NCBI RefSeq assembly: GCF_003860405.1
Contig: NZ_CP034170.1
Coordinates: forward strand, 2,852,001-2,916,000
Direction of reading: 5' to 3'
Length of the DNA: 64,000 bases
Source of the DNA: Nakamurella antarctica
GTDB taxonomy: Bacteria; Actinomycetota; Actinomycetes; Mycobacteriales; Nakamurellaceae
Positions within the stretch are counted from its first letter, which is position 1; every line of letters starts with the position of its first letter. Below, piece by piece: positions 50,875 to 60,863 of this stretch. Made by a program: the position numbers and the translations under genes. The notes beneath the pieces were generated by a model. The model was not told the DNA's origin, searched no databases, and worked only from the letters and a program-made list of their open reading frames with translations.

Positions 50875-52599
50875 CTAGGACCCCGCAGCACCCACCCGAA
50901 CCTCGGGGGCGCCGAGCCTAGCAGCATCCGCAGTCTGGTCATCGATCTGAATCTGCGATTCCCGCTCGGCTTCCACCCGCGCGTTGTAGTGCTCGATTTC
51001 GTTCGCGATTGCTGCCTCATCCCAACCCAGCAGCGGCGCCACTAGTGCTGCGACCGCGGGGGCGCAGGCCACACCGCGGTCCGGGGTATCAATGGACACC
51101 CGGGTTCGGCGGGCCAAAATATCGTCCAGATGTAACGCACCCTCGTGCGAAACCGCGTACACCATTTCGGCTTTCAGGTACTTCTCGGCGTGCTCGACTT
51201 CCTCGCCGAGCTCTGGGCGCTCGTTGATCAGCGCCACAATCTCCTTGATGCCACTGCCATAGCGACTCAGCAGGTGGGTGACCCGCAGGCTCGTCATACG
51301 TGTCTCGGCGGCGATCTTGTCGACATTGTTCTTGAGTGGCGTGTATCCCTCGGCGCCGATCACGGGCACGGTGGCAGTGATCGATTTGCCGACCTTTCCG
51401 GGCAGCGACTTCACCGCGAGATCGACGGCGTCCTTGGCCATCACGCGGTAGGTCGTGTACTTCCCGCCGGCCACGATAACCAGGCCCGGGACAGGCGAGA
51501 CCACGGCATGCTCGCGGGAAAGCTTGCTGGTCTCATCGCTTTCGCCGGCCAGCAGCGGACGCAGACCCGCGTAAACACCGACCACGTCGTCACGGGTCAG
51601 TTTCACCTCAAGCAACCGGTTGGCCTGGTCAAGGATGTAATCGATGTCGCCGCGGCTGGCGGCCGGGTGGGCGAGGTCGAGATCCCAGGCGGTGTCAGTG
51701 GTCCCGATAATCCAAAAGTCATCGTTCCAGGGGCACGGGATGATGAAGAGCAGGCTCTTCTCGGTTTCGGTGATCAGGCCCGTCTTGCTGGGGATCTTGT
51801 GCCGGTCGACGAGGACGTGCACACCCTTGGATGCGGTGACCCGAAAATTGCGCTTGCCGCCCGTCATCTTCTGGATTTCATCGGTCCACACGCCAGCGGC
51901 ATTGATAACCTGCTTCGCCTTGATGTCAAGTTCGCGGCCGGTTTCCAGGTCTTTGACGTGGACGCCAATGACGCTGTCCCCATTGCGCAGGAATCCGGTC
52001 ACTCTGGCGCTGTTAGCGCACAACGCTCCGTAGGACGCCGCAGTGCGCGACAGCATCATGGTGTGGCGTGCGTCGTCGAGCTGCCCCTCGTAAAACTTGA
52101 TACCGCCGTGGATCCCGCCCTTCTTCCCGCCGGGGAAATACTCCAGGGTTTTCTTCTTTCCGAGGTGCCGCAAGTGGCTGGGTACCCCGCGGCCGGCTCC
52201 GAGGATGTCGTACACACCCACACCGGTTCCGACCCACGCACGGTCAATAAAACGCCGCTCCAGCGGATAAATAAATTCGACAGGCCGCGCGAGGTGCGGG
52301 GCCAAAGTGTCCAGAATCAGCGAGCGTTCGCGCAGCGCCTCGAACACCAGGCGAAAGTTCAATTGCTTCAGATACCGCAGACCACCGTGGACCAGCTTTG
52401 ACGAACGGCTGGAGGTGCCTGAAGCGTAATCGCGAGCCTCCACAAGCCCGACCTTGAGGCCTCGGCTGGCCGCGTCCAATGCGGCTCCCGCGCCAACAAC
52501 GCCGCCACCGATAACGAGCACATCAAGTTCGCCCGCTGCCATCTGATCCAATGCTTCGCGCCGGCTTTGGGGGCTCAACGCGGTAGAAATAAAACTCAT
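50875..52599 (-). CDS. glpD: Glycerol-3-phosphate dehydrogenase (FAD-dependent, aerobic)
   Basis: A 574-residue flavoenzyme oxidising glycerol 3-phosphate to dihydroxyacetone phosphate, passing electrons to quinones at the membrane. The FAD Rossmann motif is LDVLVIGGGVVGAGAALDAASRGL; SSRSSKLVHGGLRYL, VINAAGVWTDEI and IGTTDTAWDLD are family blocks. ATG 52599 has AGGAG 8 bases upstream; the GTG at 52608 is too close to that site. It is the first gene of the glp operon. Induction by glycerol is expected, but I identified no operator in the 274 bases before it. Confidence 0.96.
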   Translation of the reverse strand: MSFISTALSPQSRREALDQMAAGELDVLVIGGGVVGAGAALDAASRGLKVGLVEARDYASGTSSRSSKLVHGGLRYLKQLNFRLVFEALRERSLILDTLAPHLARPVEFIYPLERRFIDRAWVGTGVGVYDILGAGRGVPSHLRHLGKKKTLEYFPGGKKGGIHGGIKFYEGQLDDARHTMMLSRTAASYGALCANSARVTGFLRNGDSVIGVHVKDLETGRELDIKAKQVINAAGVWTDEIQKMTGGKRNFRVTASKGVHVLVDRHKIPSKTGLITETEKSLLFIIPCPWNDDFWIIGTTDTAWDLDLAHPAASRGDIDYILDQANRLLEVKLTRDDVVGVYAGLRPLLAGESDETSKLSREHAVVSPVPGLVIVAGGKYTTYRVMAKDAVDLAVKSLPGKVGKSITATVPVIGAEGYTPLKNNVDKIAAETRMTSLRVTHLLSRYGSGIKEIVALINERPELGEEVEHAEKYLKAEMVYAVSHEGALHLDDILARRTRVSIDTPDRGVACAPAVAALVAPLLGWDEAAIANEIEHYNARVEAERESQIQIDDQTADAARLGAPEVRVGAAGS

Positions 52600-52873
52600 G
52601 TCGCTCACTCCTGAAAGATGGTCCGCAACGCGTGATGCGGGCGGCGCCGTAGGGCATTTCTCTGCCCCGGCGTCGTGTTGTCCACTTTAGCCACGCGCCC
52701 AATGGGCAACAACTGATGCGCTGGGCGGCCGGTATCTACCAACGCCGATCTGGTTGTGGCTGTGAACAGTTTTCTAGAATCCGGTGGTCAGTGAACCCCG
52801 AGATTTCGCGAATACCGGGGCTTAACCACTACTCGGCCCGAGGGCGGCCAGGGCTGCAAACTAGGATTGCCCC

Positions 52874-54034
52874 ATGACTGATCGGATCGCCGCCCTTCTT
52901 GCCGAACACCCCGTTTTTGATGGGCACAACGATATTGCGTGGGCGCTGCGCACACAGGCGAACTACGATCTCGCCCAGCGTGACATTGCGTTGCCGCAGC
53001 CCGCTTTGCACACCGATATCCCGCGGCTGCGCGCTGGCGGGGTCGGTGCACAGTTCTTCTCCGTTTACGTGCCTGGCGATATGCCCGGTTCGTCAGCCGT
53101 GACGGCGACTCTGGAGCAAATTGATTGCGTGTACAAAATAGCGGCGCGCTACCCCGAAACCTTCGCCCTGGCCCGTACCGCCACGGAAACCAAAAGCATT
53201 ATGGCCCAGGGGAAGATCGCTGCGCTGATGGGCGCCGAGGGTGGCCACTCCATCGACAACTCACTCCCTACCCTGCGGATGCTTCGCAAATTGGGTGTGG
53301 CGTACATGACGCTGACGCATAACCACAACACCGACTGGGCCGACTCCGCCACGGACGTGGCGCTCTCGCATGGGCTCAACGACTTCGGCCGCGACGTAGT
53401 GCGGGAAATGAACCGAATCGGGATGATCGTCGACATCTCCCATGTGGCAGCTACGACCATGCGCGCGGCTATTCAGACCTCCACTGCGCCGGTCATTTTC
53501 TCCCACTCAAGCTGCCGAGCCCTGTGCGATCACGTCCGCGATGCACCCGACGACGTGCTGGCCGCGCTGGCGAAGAATGACGGCGTGATCATGGTGACGT
53601 TTGTCCCCGCTTTCGTCTCGCAGGAATGCGCGGACCACGGCGCCGCTGAAAAGGCCGAAATCGAAAGGTTGGGCCTGGTCGAAGAGTCGATCTTCGCCCT
53701 TGACGTTCCCGGTCAGGATCCGAACGCCCTCGCCCAGCTCAATGCCTGGAAGCTCGCGAATCCTGCGCCTAAGGCGACGTTATCGCAGGTAGCAGACCAT
53801 GTCGAACATGCCAGGGAAGCGGCCGGAGTGGCCAACATCGGGCTGGGCGGCGATTTTGACGGCGTGTCCGAACTGCCGGAGGGGTTGCAGGACGTCTCCA
53901 CCTATCCCGCGTTGCTTTCCGAGCTGGCCGACCGCGGCTGGTCAGATTCCGAACTCGCGGGCCTCACATCGCAGAACGCGCTGCGCGTTTTGCAGGCGGC
54001 GGAAGAGATCGCCGATGACGGTTTCGGCGCCTAA
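52874..54034 (+). CDS. Membrane dipeptidase family (M19) zinc hydrolase
   Basis: A 386-residue renal-dipeptidase-type metalloenzyme. Metal ligands are in VFDGHNDIAWAL (HxD), GAEGGHSID (the bridging Glu) and the two His of DISHVAATT and VIFSHSSCRAL. GLGGDFDGV has the late Asp. Family members cleave dipeptides, including D-amino-acid ones, and no signal peptide is seen, so it probably acts in the cytoplasm. It is convergent with the AlaX-like gene (17 bases between). Confidence 0.92.
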   Translation: MTDRIAALLAEHPVFDGHNDIAWALRTQANYDLAQRDIALPQPALHTDIPRLRAGGVGAQFFSVYVPGDMPGSSAVTATLEQIDCVYKIAARYPETFALARTATETKSIMAQGKIAALMGAEGGHSIDNSLPTLRMLRKLGVAYMTLTHNHNTDWADSATDVALSHGLNDFGRDVVREMNRIGMIVDISHVAATTMRAAIQTSTAPVIFSHSSCRALCDHVRDAPDDVLAALAKNDGVIMVTFVPAFVSQECADHGAAEKAEIERLGLVEESIFALDVPGQDPNALAQLNAWKLANPAPKATLSQVADHVEHAREAAGVANIGLGGDFDGVSELPEGLQDVSTYPALLSELADRGWSDSELAGLTSQNALRVLQAAEEIADDGFGA

Positions 54035-54051
54035 CGCAGTCGGGCAAACGC

Positions 54052-54921
54052 TTAGGCCACCAGGACCGTCGCTGCCGTCCGCATCGTCAGCTTGCCGATC
54101 GGCTCGTCGTAGCTGAACGAGATCTCGATTTTTTCGTATTGGCCGAGCGAGCCGAGATGGGTTCCACCGCAGGGGATGCGCTGTGTGCCCTGCGGTAGTT
54201 CGCAGACCCACATGCGCTTGTCCGTGACACCCGGGCCCTCGATTTCCAGCGTCACCGGCGCTGCCGCTTCCACCCAGGAGGCCAAGAGGTCGTTGGCCTC
54301 CGCAGCCAGCGTCAGCAGCTCCGGGTAGAGATCGTCGGCATTAAACCCCTTCTTACGCAACGACTTTCCTAGGCGATACACGTCCACCGCGCTGTTGATC
54401 CCGATCCGTGACGTGTCCAGCGCCTCTTGGTCGAAGTCGGGACTGCCCAACCCGTCAACCGGGATTTCCTTATTCCAACGCGGGGTGAGCACCCGGTTGA
54501 GCGCGAGGGCAGCGACGTGGCAAGCCGTGTGGCCGGCAGAGAGGCCGTGCCGGCGCTCGGCGTCGCAGACCATATCGACGGACGAGCCCACCACGAGCGG
54601 CTCGTCAAGAATGTGAGCGACCACGAAAACCCAACCCGCGGTTCCGCGCCGAACGGGAATATCCTTGCCAATAAAGAGGTCTGCGCCGTCGGTGGCTCCG
54701 ATCACGCAGTCCAGCACCTCGAACGGCAGGCCTTCGGCGACGATAATCCCCTGGTCCGGGCCTTGGTCGGGCCACCGTGGGTCGATGGGGTGGAAGGGGG
54801 TTCGGTCAGTGAGAATCGCGAACCTTCCGTGCTCAAGTTCCGATACCGCTATGACGGAAGCCGCCTCGGCCGTCACGCCGTGCGGGTAGCTGACTTCGGT
54901 CTGAGTTCCGGGAAAGTACAT
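54052..54921 (-). CDS. AlaX-like metal-dependent hydrolase (alanyl-tRNA editing type)
   Basis: A 289-residue protein with the second additional (SAD) domain fold of alanyl-tRNA synthetase. Zinc ligands are in GLSAGHTACHVAALALNR (HxxxH) and CELPQGTQRIPCGGTHLGSLGQ (CxxxH). Stand-alone AlaX proteins hydrolyse mischarged Ser- or Gly-tRNA-Ala. Closeness to a true editing enzyme cannot be judged by eye, and generic metal-dependent hydrolase is the safer name. ATG 54921 is the start; the frame extends to 54957. Confidence 0.85.
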   Translation of the reverse strand: MYFPGTQTEVSYPHGVTAEAASVIAVSELEHGRFAILTDRTPFHPIDPRWPDQGPDQGIIVAEGLPFEVLDCVIGATDGADLFIGKDIPVRRGTAGWVFVVAHILDEPLVVGSSVDMVCDAERRHGLSAGHTACHVAALALNRVLTPRWNKEIPVDGLGSPDFDQEALDTSRIGINSAVDVYRLGKSLRKKGFNADDLYPELLTLAAEANDLLASWVEAAAPVTLEIEGPGVTDKRMWVCELPQGTQRIPCGGTHLGSLGQYEKIEISFSYDEPIGKLTMRTAATVLVA

Positions 54922-55013
54922 GGCCCCATCTTCGCGCAAGTCGGTCCCAGCACCCAAAGCCGGCAGCTGGCTGGCGCGATTCGCCCGTTCTTTGTACGTC
55001 AGCTACACCGCAA

Positions 55014-56312
55014 TCACACTGCGTCGGTTGAGGTCAGTTGCTTCTCCACGGCTCCGAGGAGCACACACACCGTAAGTCCCTGGGTTGCCTTTTCCAGGTC
55101 AGCCAGGGACGGAAAGGTCGGCGCGAGCCGGATGTTGCTGTCCTTCGGGTCCTTCCCATAAGGGAAGGTGGCGCCTGCCGGCGTCAAAGCGATACCCGCC
55201 TCTTTGGCCAGGGCAACCACTCGGGAGGCGCAACCATCCGGGACCTCGAGGCTGATGAAGTACCCGCCCTTGGGGGTGGTCCAGGTTGCGACGCCGCTAC
55301 CGGCGAGGTTCTCGGCGAGAATCCGCAACATCATGTCGAATTTGGGAGCGATAACCGCGCGGTGTCGCGCCATCAGGTCAGTGACGGCGGCCGCATCGGG
55401 CAGGAATGCCAAATGACGCAGTTCGTTAATTTTGTCGGGTCCGATAGTGCGGCAGAACAGGAACTTCTGAAGCCAGGCAACGTTTTTCGCTGACCCACCA
55501 AAGAAGGACAGCCCCGAGCCGGCCAGGGTGATTTTGGACGTGGAGCCGAAAATGTAGGCGCGCTCGGGGTTCCCGGCGGCTTCGCAGGTGGCGAGGATGT
55601 CGGCTAGTTCCACCGCTTCCTCCGTGAGGTGGTGCACTGCATAGGCGTTATCCCAGAAAATACGGAAATCCGTTGCGGCAGTTGGCATTGACGCAAGTTC
55701 GGCCACGACCTCGTCGGAGTACACGGAACCAGATGGGTTGCTGTACTTGGGAATACACCAAATGCCCTTGATCTGCGGGTCGGCAGCGACGAGGTCTTTC
55801 ACCACCGTCATGTCAGGGCCGTCAGCCAGCAGCGGCACTGGGATCATCGTGATTCCGAGGCCTTCAAGGATGGTGAAGTGCCTGTCGTACCCGGGCACCG
55901 GGCAGAGGAAGGAAATCTGCTGCCCGCCCCACGCCAATTCGCCGTCGCCGGTTCCGTGCAGCACCGCGTTGACCACCACGTCGTGCATCAGCGCAAGGCT
56001 GGAGTTACCGCCCTCGATGAGCTGCGCGCCGGGCACGTTGAACACCTCACCCCACACCGCGCGCACTTCCGGCAGCCCCGTCAGTCCTCCGTAGTTACGG
56101 GCGTCGGTACCGTCGGGCGCCCGGTAGTTGCCGTCACCCGGCAGGTCCAGCAGCGCCGAGGACAGGTCGAGCTGCGCCGGCGCTGGTTTACCGCGCGTCA
56201 GGTCCAAGCTCAGGTTCGCCGCGACTAAATCGCGGTGCTGGGCCCGAAGGTCGGCGTGCAAGGCGGCAAGTTCTTCGGGGCTGGCGTGGGCGATGTCGAG
56301 GGTGGAGTCCAT
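55014..56312 (-). CDS. Aspartate aminotransferase (Rv3722c type)
   Basis: A 432-residue PLP enzyme of the unusual aminotransferase subgroup that serves as the main aspartate aminotransferase in M. tuberculosis (Rv3722c, 435 aa). Blocks are LDLTRGKPAPAQLDLS, NYGGLTGLPEVRAVWGEVF, GGNSSLALMHD, CPVPGYDRHF, IPKYSNPSGSVYS, FWDNAYAVHHL and the lysine of FGSTSKITLAGSGLSFFG. It would interconvert glutamate/oxaloacetate and aspartate/2-oxoglutarate. It is divergent from the AAA+ gene. Confidence 0.92.
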   Translation of the reverse strand: MDSTLDIAHASPEELAALHADLRAQHRDLVAANLSLDLTRGKPAPAQLDLSSALLDLPGDGNYRAPDGTDARNYGGLTGLPEVRAVWGEVFNVPGAQLIEGGNSSLALMHDVVVNAVLHGTGDGELAWGGQQISFLCPVPGYDRHFTILEGLGITMIPVPLLADGPDMTVVKDLVAADPQIKGIWCIPKYSNPSGSVYSDEVVAELASMPTAATDFRIFWDNAYAVHHLTEEAVELADILATCEAAGNPERAYIFGSTSKITLAGSGLSFFGGSAKNVAWLQKFLFCRTIGPDKINELRHLAFLPDAAAVTDLMARHRAVIAPKFDMMLRILAENLAGSGVATWTTPKGGYFISLEVPDGCASRVVALAKEAGIALTPAGATFPYGKDPKDSNIRLAPTFPSLADLEKATQGLTVCVLLGAVEKQLTSTDAV

Positions 56313-56425
56313 GACCGCAGATTACCCGTCGTCGCGATGCTGGCAACGTGTGGCTTCCGGGGGCCCGCGGCGAGCGCGGATAGAATTGTTGGCGGCGTGT
56401 TCCGCGAGAAATAGAGGGGTTGAGG

Positions 56426-57787
56426 GTGAGCCAGAGTCCACTGCTGGAGGCGATGCGGCGCGCCGTGCAAGCCACCCCTCATGACGCCGAGCTTCGACTG
56501 CACCTTTCCGGACTACTCATCGACGCGGGCGGGCCGCTGCTCCTTTCAGAAGCGGTAGGCCACTTGGCCGCCGTACTTCAGTTATCGCCGGGTGACGAGC
56601 GGGCCCGCACGCTGATGACGCAGGCGTTGGGGGGTGTGGTCGAGGCTCCGCAAGATTTCGCCCCTACCCCGGTTCCGCCATCCGGTGGTCCCACCGCTGA
56701 AACCACCACCCCCGTCCCTTCAGACCTCACTCCGGCTCACCCCGGGCCAACCTTCGACTGGTCCCGGGCCGAGGCCGAGCTTGCCGACGTGGTCGGACCG
56801 CAATTTACCGGGCCCGCAATCCCCGGTATTCAACCTCCCGCCGGGTACCGGGATCCTGCTCTACCACCGGCAGAGGTGAGAACAACCGAGGGCAGTAAGC
56901 AACTTTCGGTCAGCTCACTGCAAAGACCCACCATCACGCTGGCCGATGTGGGAGGTCTGCAGCAGGTGAAGGACCGGCTGAACGCCGCCTTCCTTGCGCC
57001 GCTCCGCAACCCGGATCTGCGCAAGTTGTACGGTAAAAGTTTACGTGGCGGGATGCTGCTCTATGGCCCCCCCGGATGCGGAAAAACGTTCTTGGCGAAG
57101 GCCATTGCTGGCGAAATGGGAGCTTCCTTCCTCACCGCTGGTCTCAGTGAAATCCTCGAGATGTGGATGGGGCAGAGCGAGCGCAATCTGCATTCGCTGT
57201 TCGAGGAAGCTCGGCAGGCCGCACCGTGCGTGCTCTTCCTCGACGAAATCGATGCCCTCGGCGCGAAGCGGAGCTTGAGCCGCTCTCCTGTGATGCGGAA
57301 TGTGGTGAACCAACTCCTGTCCGAAATGGACGGGGTCCGGTCGGCGAACGAAGGCGTCTACATTATCGCCGCGACCAACCAACCCTGGGACGTCGATCCG
57401 GCGCTGCGCCGGCCCGGTCGCCTTGATCGGACCCTGTTGGTGCTCCCGCCCGATAACCAGGCTAGGGAAGCAATTTATCGCACACATCTTGCGTCCAGGC
57501 CGATTGAGAACATTAACCTCGCCGAGTTAGCTGCTGCCAGCGAAGGGCTTTCCGGGGCCGATATCGCCTACGTCTGCGAACTCGCCGCCGAGGGCGTGAT
57601 CCTGGATTCCCTCCGCTCCGGGACGGCCCGGTTAATCCGGATGACAGACCTCGCTGCGGCCCGTGCCCAGGTGGCCCCGTCCACTGCTGCCTGGTTGGAC
57701 TCGGCACGCAACGTCGTCGCCTACGGGCAGGACGATGGGACATTCGCCGAACTCAAGGCTTATCTCAAGAAGTCCAAGCGCTGGTAG
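56426..57787 (+). CDS. AAA+ ATPase with TPR-like N-terminus (CDC48/FtsH-like module)
   Basis: A 453-residue protein. The N-terminal about 70 residues look like tetratricopeptide helices (SPLLEAMRRAVQATPHDAELRLHLSGLL, AVLQLSPGDERARTLM), then a Pro/Thr-rich linker to about residue 165, then one AAA domain of the CDC48 type: LADVGGLQQVKDRL, GPPGCGKTFLAKAIAGEMG (Walker A), VLFLDEIDALGAKR (Walker B), ATNQPWDVDPALRRPGRLDR (second region with Arg fingers) and a sensor-2 helical lid. There is no protease domain. GTG 56426 follows AGAGGGG. A TPR membrane protein gene lies 3 kb downstream on the same strand and may be its partner. The substrate is unknown. Confidence 0.85.
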   Translation: MSQSPLLEAMRRAVQATPHDAELRLHLSGLLIDAGGPLLLSEAVGHLAAVLQLSPGDERARTLMTQALGGVVEAPQDFAPTPVPPSGGPTAETTTPVPSDLTPAHPGPTFDWSRAEAELADVVGPQFTGPAIPGIQPPAGYRDPALPPAEVRTTEGSKQLSVSSLQRPTITLADVGGLQQVKDRLNAAFLAPLRNPDLRKLYGKSLRGGMLLYGPPGCGKTFLAKAIAGEMGASFLTAGLSEILEMWMGQSERNLHSLFEEARQAAPCVLFLDEIDALGAKRSLSRSPVMRNVVNQLLSEMDGVRSANEGVYIIAATNQPWDVDPALRRPGRLDRTLLVLPPDNQAREAIYRTHLASRPIENINLAELAAASEGLSGADIAYVCELAAEGVILDSLRSGTARLIRMTDLAAARAQVAPSTAAWLDSARNVVAYGQDDGTFAELKAYLKKSKRW

Positions 57788-57814
57788 ATGTTCCGTGACG
57801 CTTCGAGCCGCCTG

Positions 57815-59292
57815 CTAGACCGCAGTGGTGGCGAGCGTTGGCTTCGAGGGCCCTCCCCGCTCGTCTGTGGGGAACTCCCCCGGCGCAGGTGGCTCGGCGC
57901 CGCCTTGATCCAGCCGAAACGGCGGATATGCGTCGGTCATCAGTGCCGCGTAGGCGATAACCCGGTAAAGCCAACGATTCATCCCGACGATCAGGTCGAA
58001 GAGCGGCATCGGATATTTTCCGCGGAACAACAACACCGCGCCAGCAATGAGCACAAGAATTCCTAGGATGCCGGCGCCGCCGACCGGCCCTGTCGCGAAA
58101 CGGTCGTGGCCGGTCGAGGTCCAGCCATACCAGTTACCGACCACAAGTCCGATGATGAGGTAGTGCGGAATGGCCAGAAGCCACCACTTGACCAAAGCTA
58201 GCCCCCGGGAAAGTGTTGCCGGGTAGGCGATATCCAAGGACGCGGGATAGTCCGAGGCGACTCCTAGCGTGAATGGGGGTAGCGGTCGGTGCCCATCCCG
58301 CCGTTGAACGCATAGTAGGAAACTCGCCAAGACCAGCGCAGCACGCCGGAGTTGAATTCGAAAAGCGCCGGGGGGTACTTGCCGGTGAACAGGATTGCGA
58401 AGCCAGCAACGGTGGTGAGCACGATGAACGCTGGCCAGAGGAAAACCAGAATCAGGTAGTGCGGAATGGCGAGAAACCATTTCACCAGCCACTTCCACCG
58501 CGACAAAGCTGCATCCAGTCGGGCCGTCAGCACCACCGGATGATCAGCAGTAGCCCTCGGCCCTCTGCCACCAGATACGCCTTCATGGATGGACCCCGAT
58601 GTTGCGGCCGCTGGGCGCCCCGAATCAGAGCCTCCGCCGGACGCCCCGATGACGATCAGCACGATGGCCCCTGCCAGGATGAGCAGTCCGATGCCCACAA
58701 GGATCAAGCCGAGCGGCAGCAAGAAGGCCACACGAACTTCCAGCACCGCAGTGGTGGAGATGCCCGCGGAGCCATCAGCATTCATCACCACGATTTTCCA
58801 GTCGCCTGCCATTGCCGGAAAGTTGAGCTGCTGCAGTCCCACCCCGGATGCTTTCGCTGACCAAAAGGTTTCACCAGACGGGGGCGGCACAACACCAGTG
58901 CCAGGGGTCGTCGCCACTGTGGCCGCGCCGTGGGCGATGCCGGTGACATCGTCGTGCGGCGCTCCGGCAAGGTAGGCATCGACGTCGGCAGTCGGAGCTA
59001 CGCCGATAAACATCGGCCCGTTACCAGACTGCGTCACTCGGAGTCGGATATCGGCGTCCAAAGAGTCTGTGAGCCAGGCTTCGCCCTGCAAATCAGCGGA
59101 CAGGGCGAAGGTCCCGGTTGTGACTGCCACCGACTGGCTCTCCACGCGCGTAAGCGGTGAGTGGAGGTAACCAGCGTCGTCCCGCGCGACTCCATAGGCG
59201 ATGGCAATGCCGGCGCCGCCAAGCAGCAATCCCAATCCAGGCAACAACATTAGGCATCCGATGACTAGCGCAACAACGCGGCCAGGCTTCAT
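57815..59292 (-). pseudogene. DUF4389 membrane protein broken by a single-base frameshift
   Basis: The gene is read in two frames. The 5' part (58264-59292, 342 residues) begins MKPGRVVALVIGCLML, has membrane segments and a first DUF4389 block (LVKWFLAIPHYLILVF...FAILFTGKYPPALFEFNSGVLRW) and stops after GTDRYPHSR. The next frame resumes at once with PFTLGVASDYPASLDIAYP and a second DUF4389 block (LVKWWLLAIPHYLIIGL) to 57815. In homologues GTDRYP-PFTLG is continuous. The junction is a run of five G (plus strand) at 58275-58279, and one more base would restore the frame. Either a real deletion, a sequencing error or slippage explains it. ATG 59292 has AAGGGA upstream. Confidence 0.85.
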
Positions 59293-59635
59293 TGTCGATC
59301 CCTTCTTCTCGAACGTGCACAGTGGACTCTTGCGCCGCGCAATTGGCACGCCCCCGCCTCACAGCGTGTCCTGGAAACCTCCGCTGTGGCAGGGGAAGAA
59401 GTCACCCGGTGGTGCAATCCATGCCCGATTCAGGATTCCGCCGGGCCGCATTGGCGAGCGTGAAACAGCTTCATCCCCGGCCTTATTCGTCGATCCCGGC
59501 ACACAGCAAAGGGTCGTTTGGCCCTAGCTCGATCGTCGGCGTCGCCCGAACATGAGGTGGCGGGGGATCCGGAAGAACCCAGCGCCCGAACAAGCCGACT
59601 CCCTCACACGACAGCACCACCACGAAGGGACTTCT
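59293..59635. other. Intergenic region between divergent DUF4389 and DUF6544 genes
   Basis: About 340 bases with no frame of protein-like composition. It should hold the two promoters, but none was clear enough to place. Confidence 0.5.
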
Positions 59636-60762
59636 ATGGCGCGCATCGCACTCGTCACACTCGTGGTGCTTCACGGCTTCATTCACCTCCTCGGCTTTGC
59701 CAAGGCCTTCGGGCTGGCAGAGATCACTCAGCTTGCGCAGCCCCTCTCGCGTGAATGGGGGCTGCTCTGGTTGGCGGCGGGGGTGATCCTCCTCGCGACA
59801 GCTGTTGCCGTCGTCGTCGCGCGCCGGTGGTGGTGGACGATCGGGTTGCTTGCAGTCGGTATCTCGCAAGTCGTCATCTTCTCGTCATGGCACGATGCCA
59901 AGTGGGGAACAGCGGCGAACGTGGTACTGCTCATCGCGGCCCTGTACGGATACGCCTCCAGAGGTCCGCGGAGCCTTCGCACCGAATTTGAGCAAGATCT
60001 GTTGCACGAGTGGCCGCCCGCGCTTTCGCCATCAGATGCACTCATAGAGGAATCGGATCTGGCACACCTGCCCGCACCTGTCCAGCGATACCTGCGTCGG
60101 TCCGGTGTAGTCGGCCGGCCAGCCGTTACCGACTTCCGCGCAACGTGGACGGGGCGGATGCGCAGCGGACCCGACAAAGCATGGATGACTTTCAACGCGG
60201 AGCAGATGGATGTCATCGATCCTCCTCGGCGCTACTTTTTCATGAATGCCCGGATGAAGGGCATGCCGGTCGACGTCTTCCACGCATTCGATTCCGACGG
60301 TGCAACTATGAGAGTGCGGCTGCTGTCTGCCTTTACGATGGTCGATGCGAAAGGCGCCGCGCTCACCCGCGCCGAGACAGTCACGCTCTTCAATGACCTG
60401 TGCTGCCTTGCACCAGGCGCCCTTCTCTCCCCCAATACCGCCTGGACACCCATCGACGGACTCTCAGCATCTGCCCAATTCACGCTCGGCACCAACACCA
60501 TTACTGCAAAGCTTGTGTTTGACGACGCAGGGGATCTGATCGATTTCGTTGCCGACGGCCGCGGCGCCATGTCGTCAGACGGCACGACGATCACCCCGAT
60601 GCGCTGGACGACCCCGATGCACGACTACGCAGAGGTCGGTCAGGCGCGGGTAGCCACCAAAGCGGAGGTGCGATGGCATCCGGAATCGGGGCATGGACCT
60701 ATGGTGAGTTCGAGCTCGCATCGTTGGCTTACAACGTCGCGGTCCGCAGCCACGGCGGCTGA
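59636..60762 (+). pseudogene. DUF6544 family protein broken by a single-base frameshift near its end
   Basis: The protein starts MARIALVTLVVLHGFIHLLGFAK behind GAAGGGA and has four N-terminal membrane segments. It continues with the DUF6544 core (ESDLAHLPAPVQRYLRRSGVVGRPAVTDFRATWTGRMR ... SGPDKAWM ... MHDYAEVGQARVATKAEVRWHPESG). At a GGGG run (60688-60691) the frame slips. With one extra base it would read AWTYGEFELASLAYNVAVRS and stop at 60762, the expected ending of the family. As given, the frame runs on to 60943 with unrelated sequence that enters the TPR gene. The loss is limited to the last about 25 residues, so function may survive if the shift is real. Confidence 0.82.
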
Positions 60763-60863
60763 CAAAACCCCTCTCGTTGCGAACATCCACATCTCGACAT
60801 ACCTTCGGGGAAGATGCACTAAGTCCACCGCGATAGTCGACACGACCCCCGGATTCGATACTC

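Noticed and set aside
52600-52873. Search for a GlpR-type operator before glpD
   Set aside because: CCCCG/CGGGG flanks at 52795-52820 were noted, but no convincing repeat or promoter was found.
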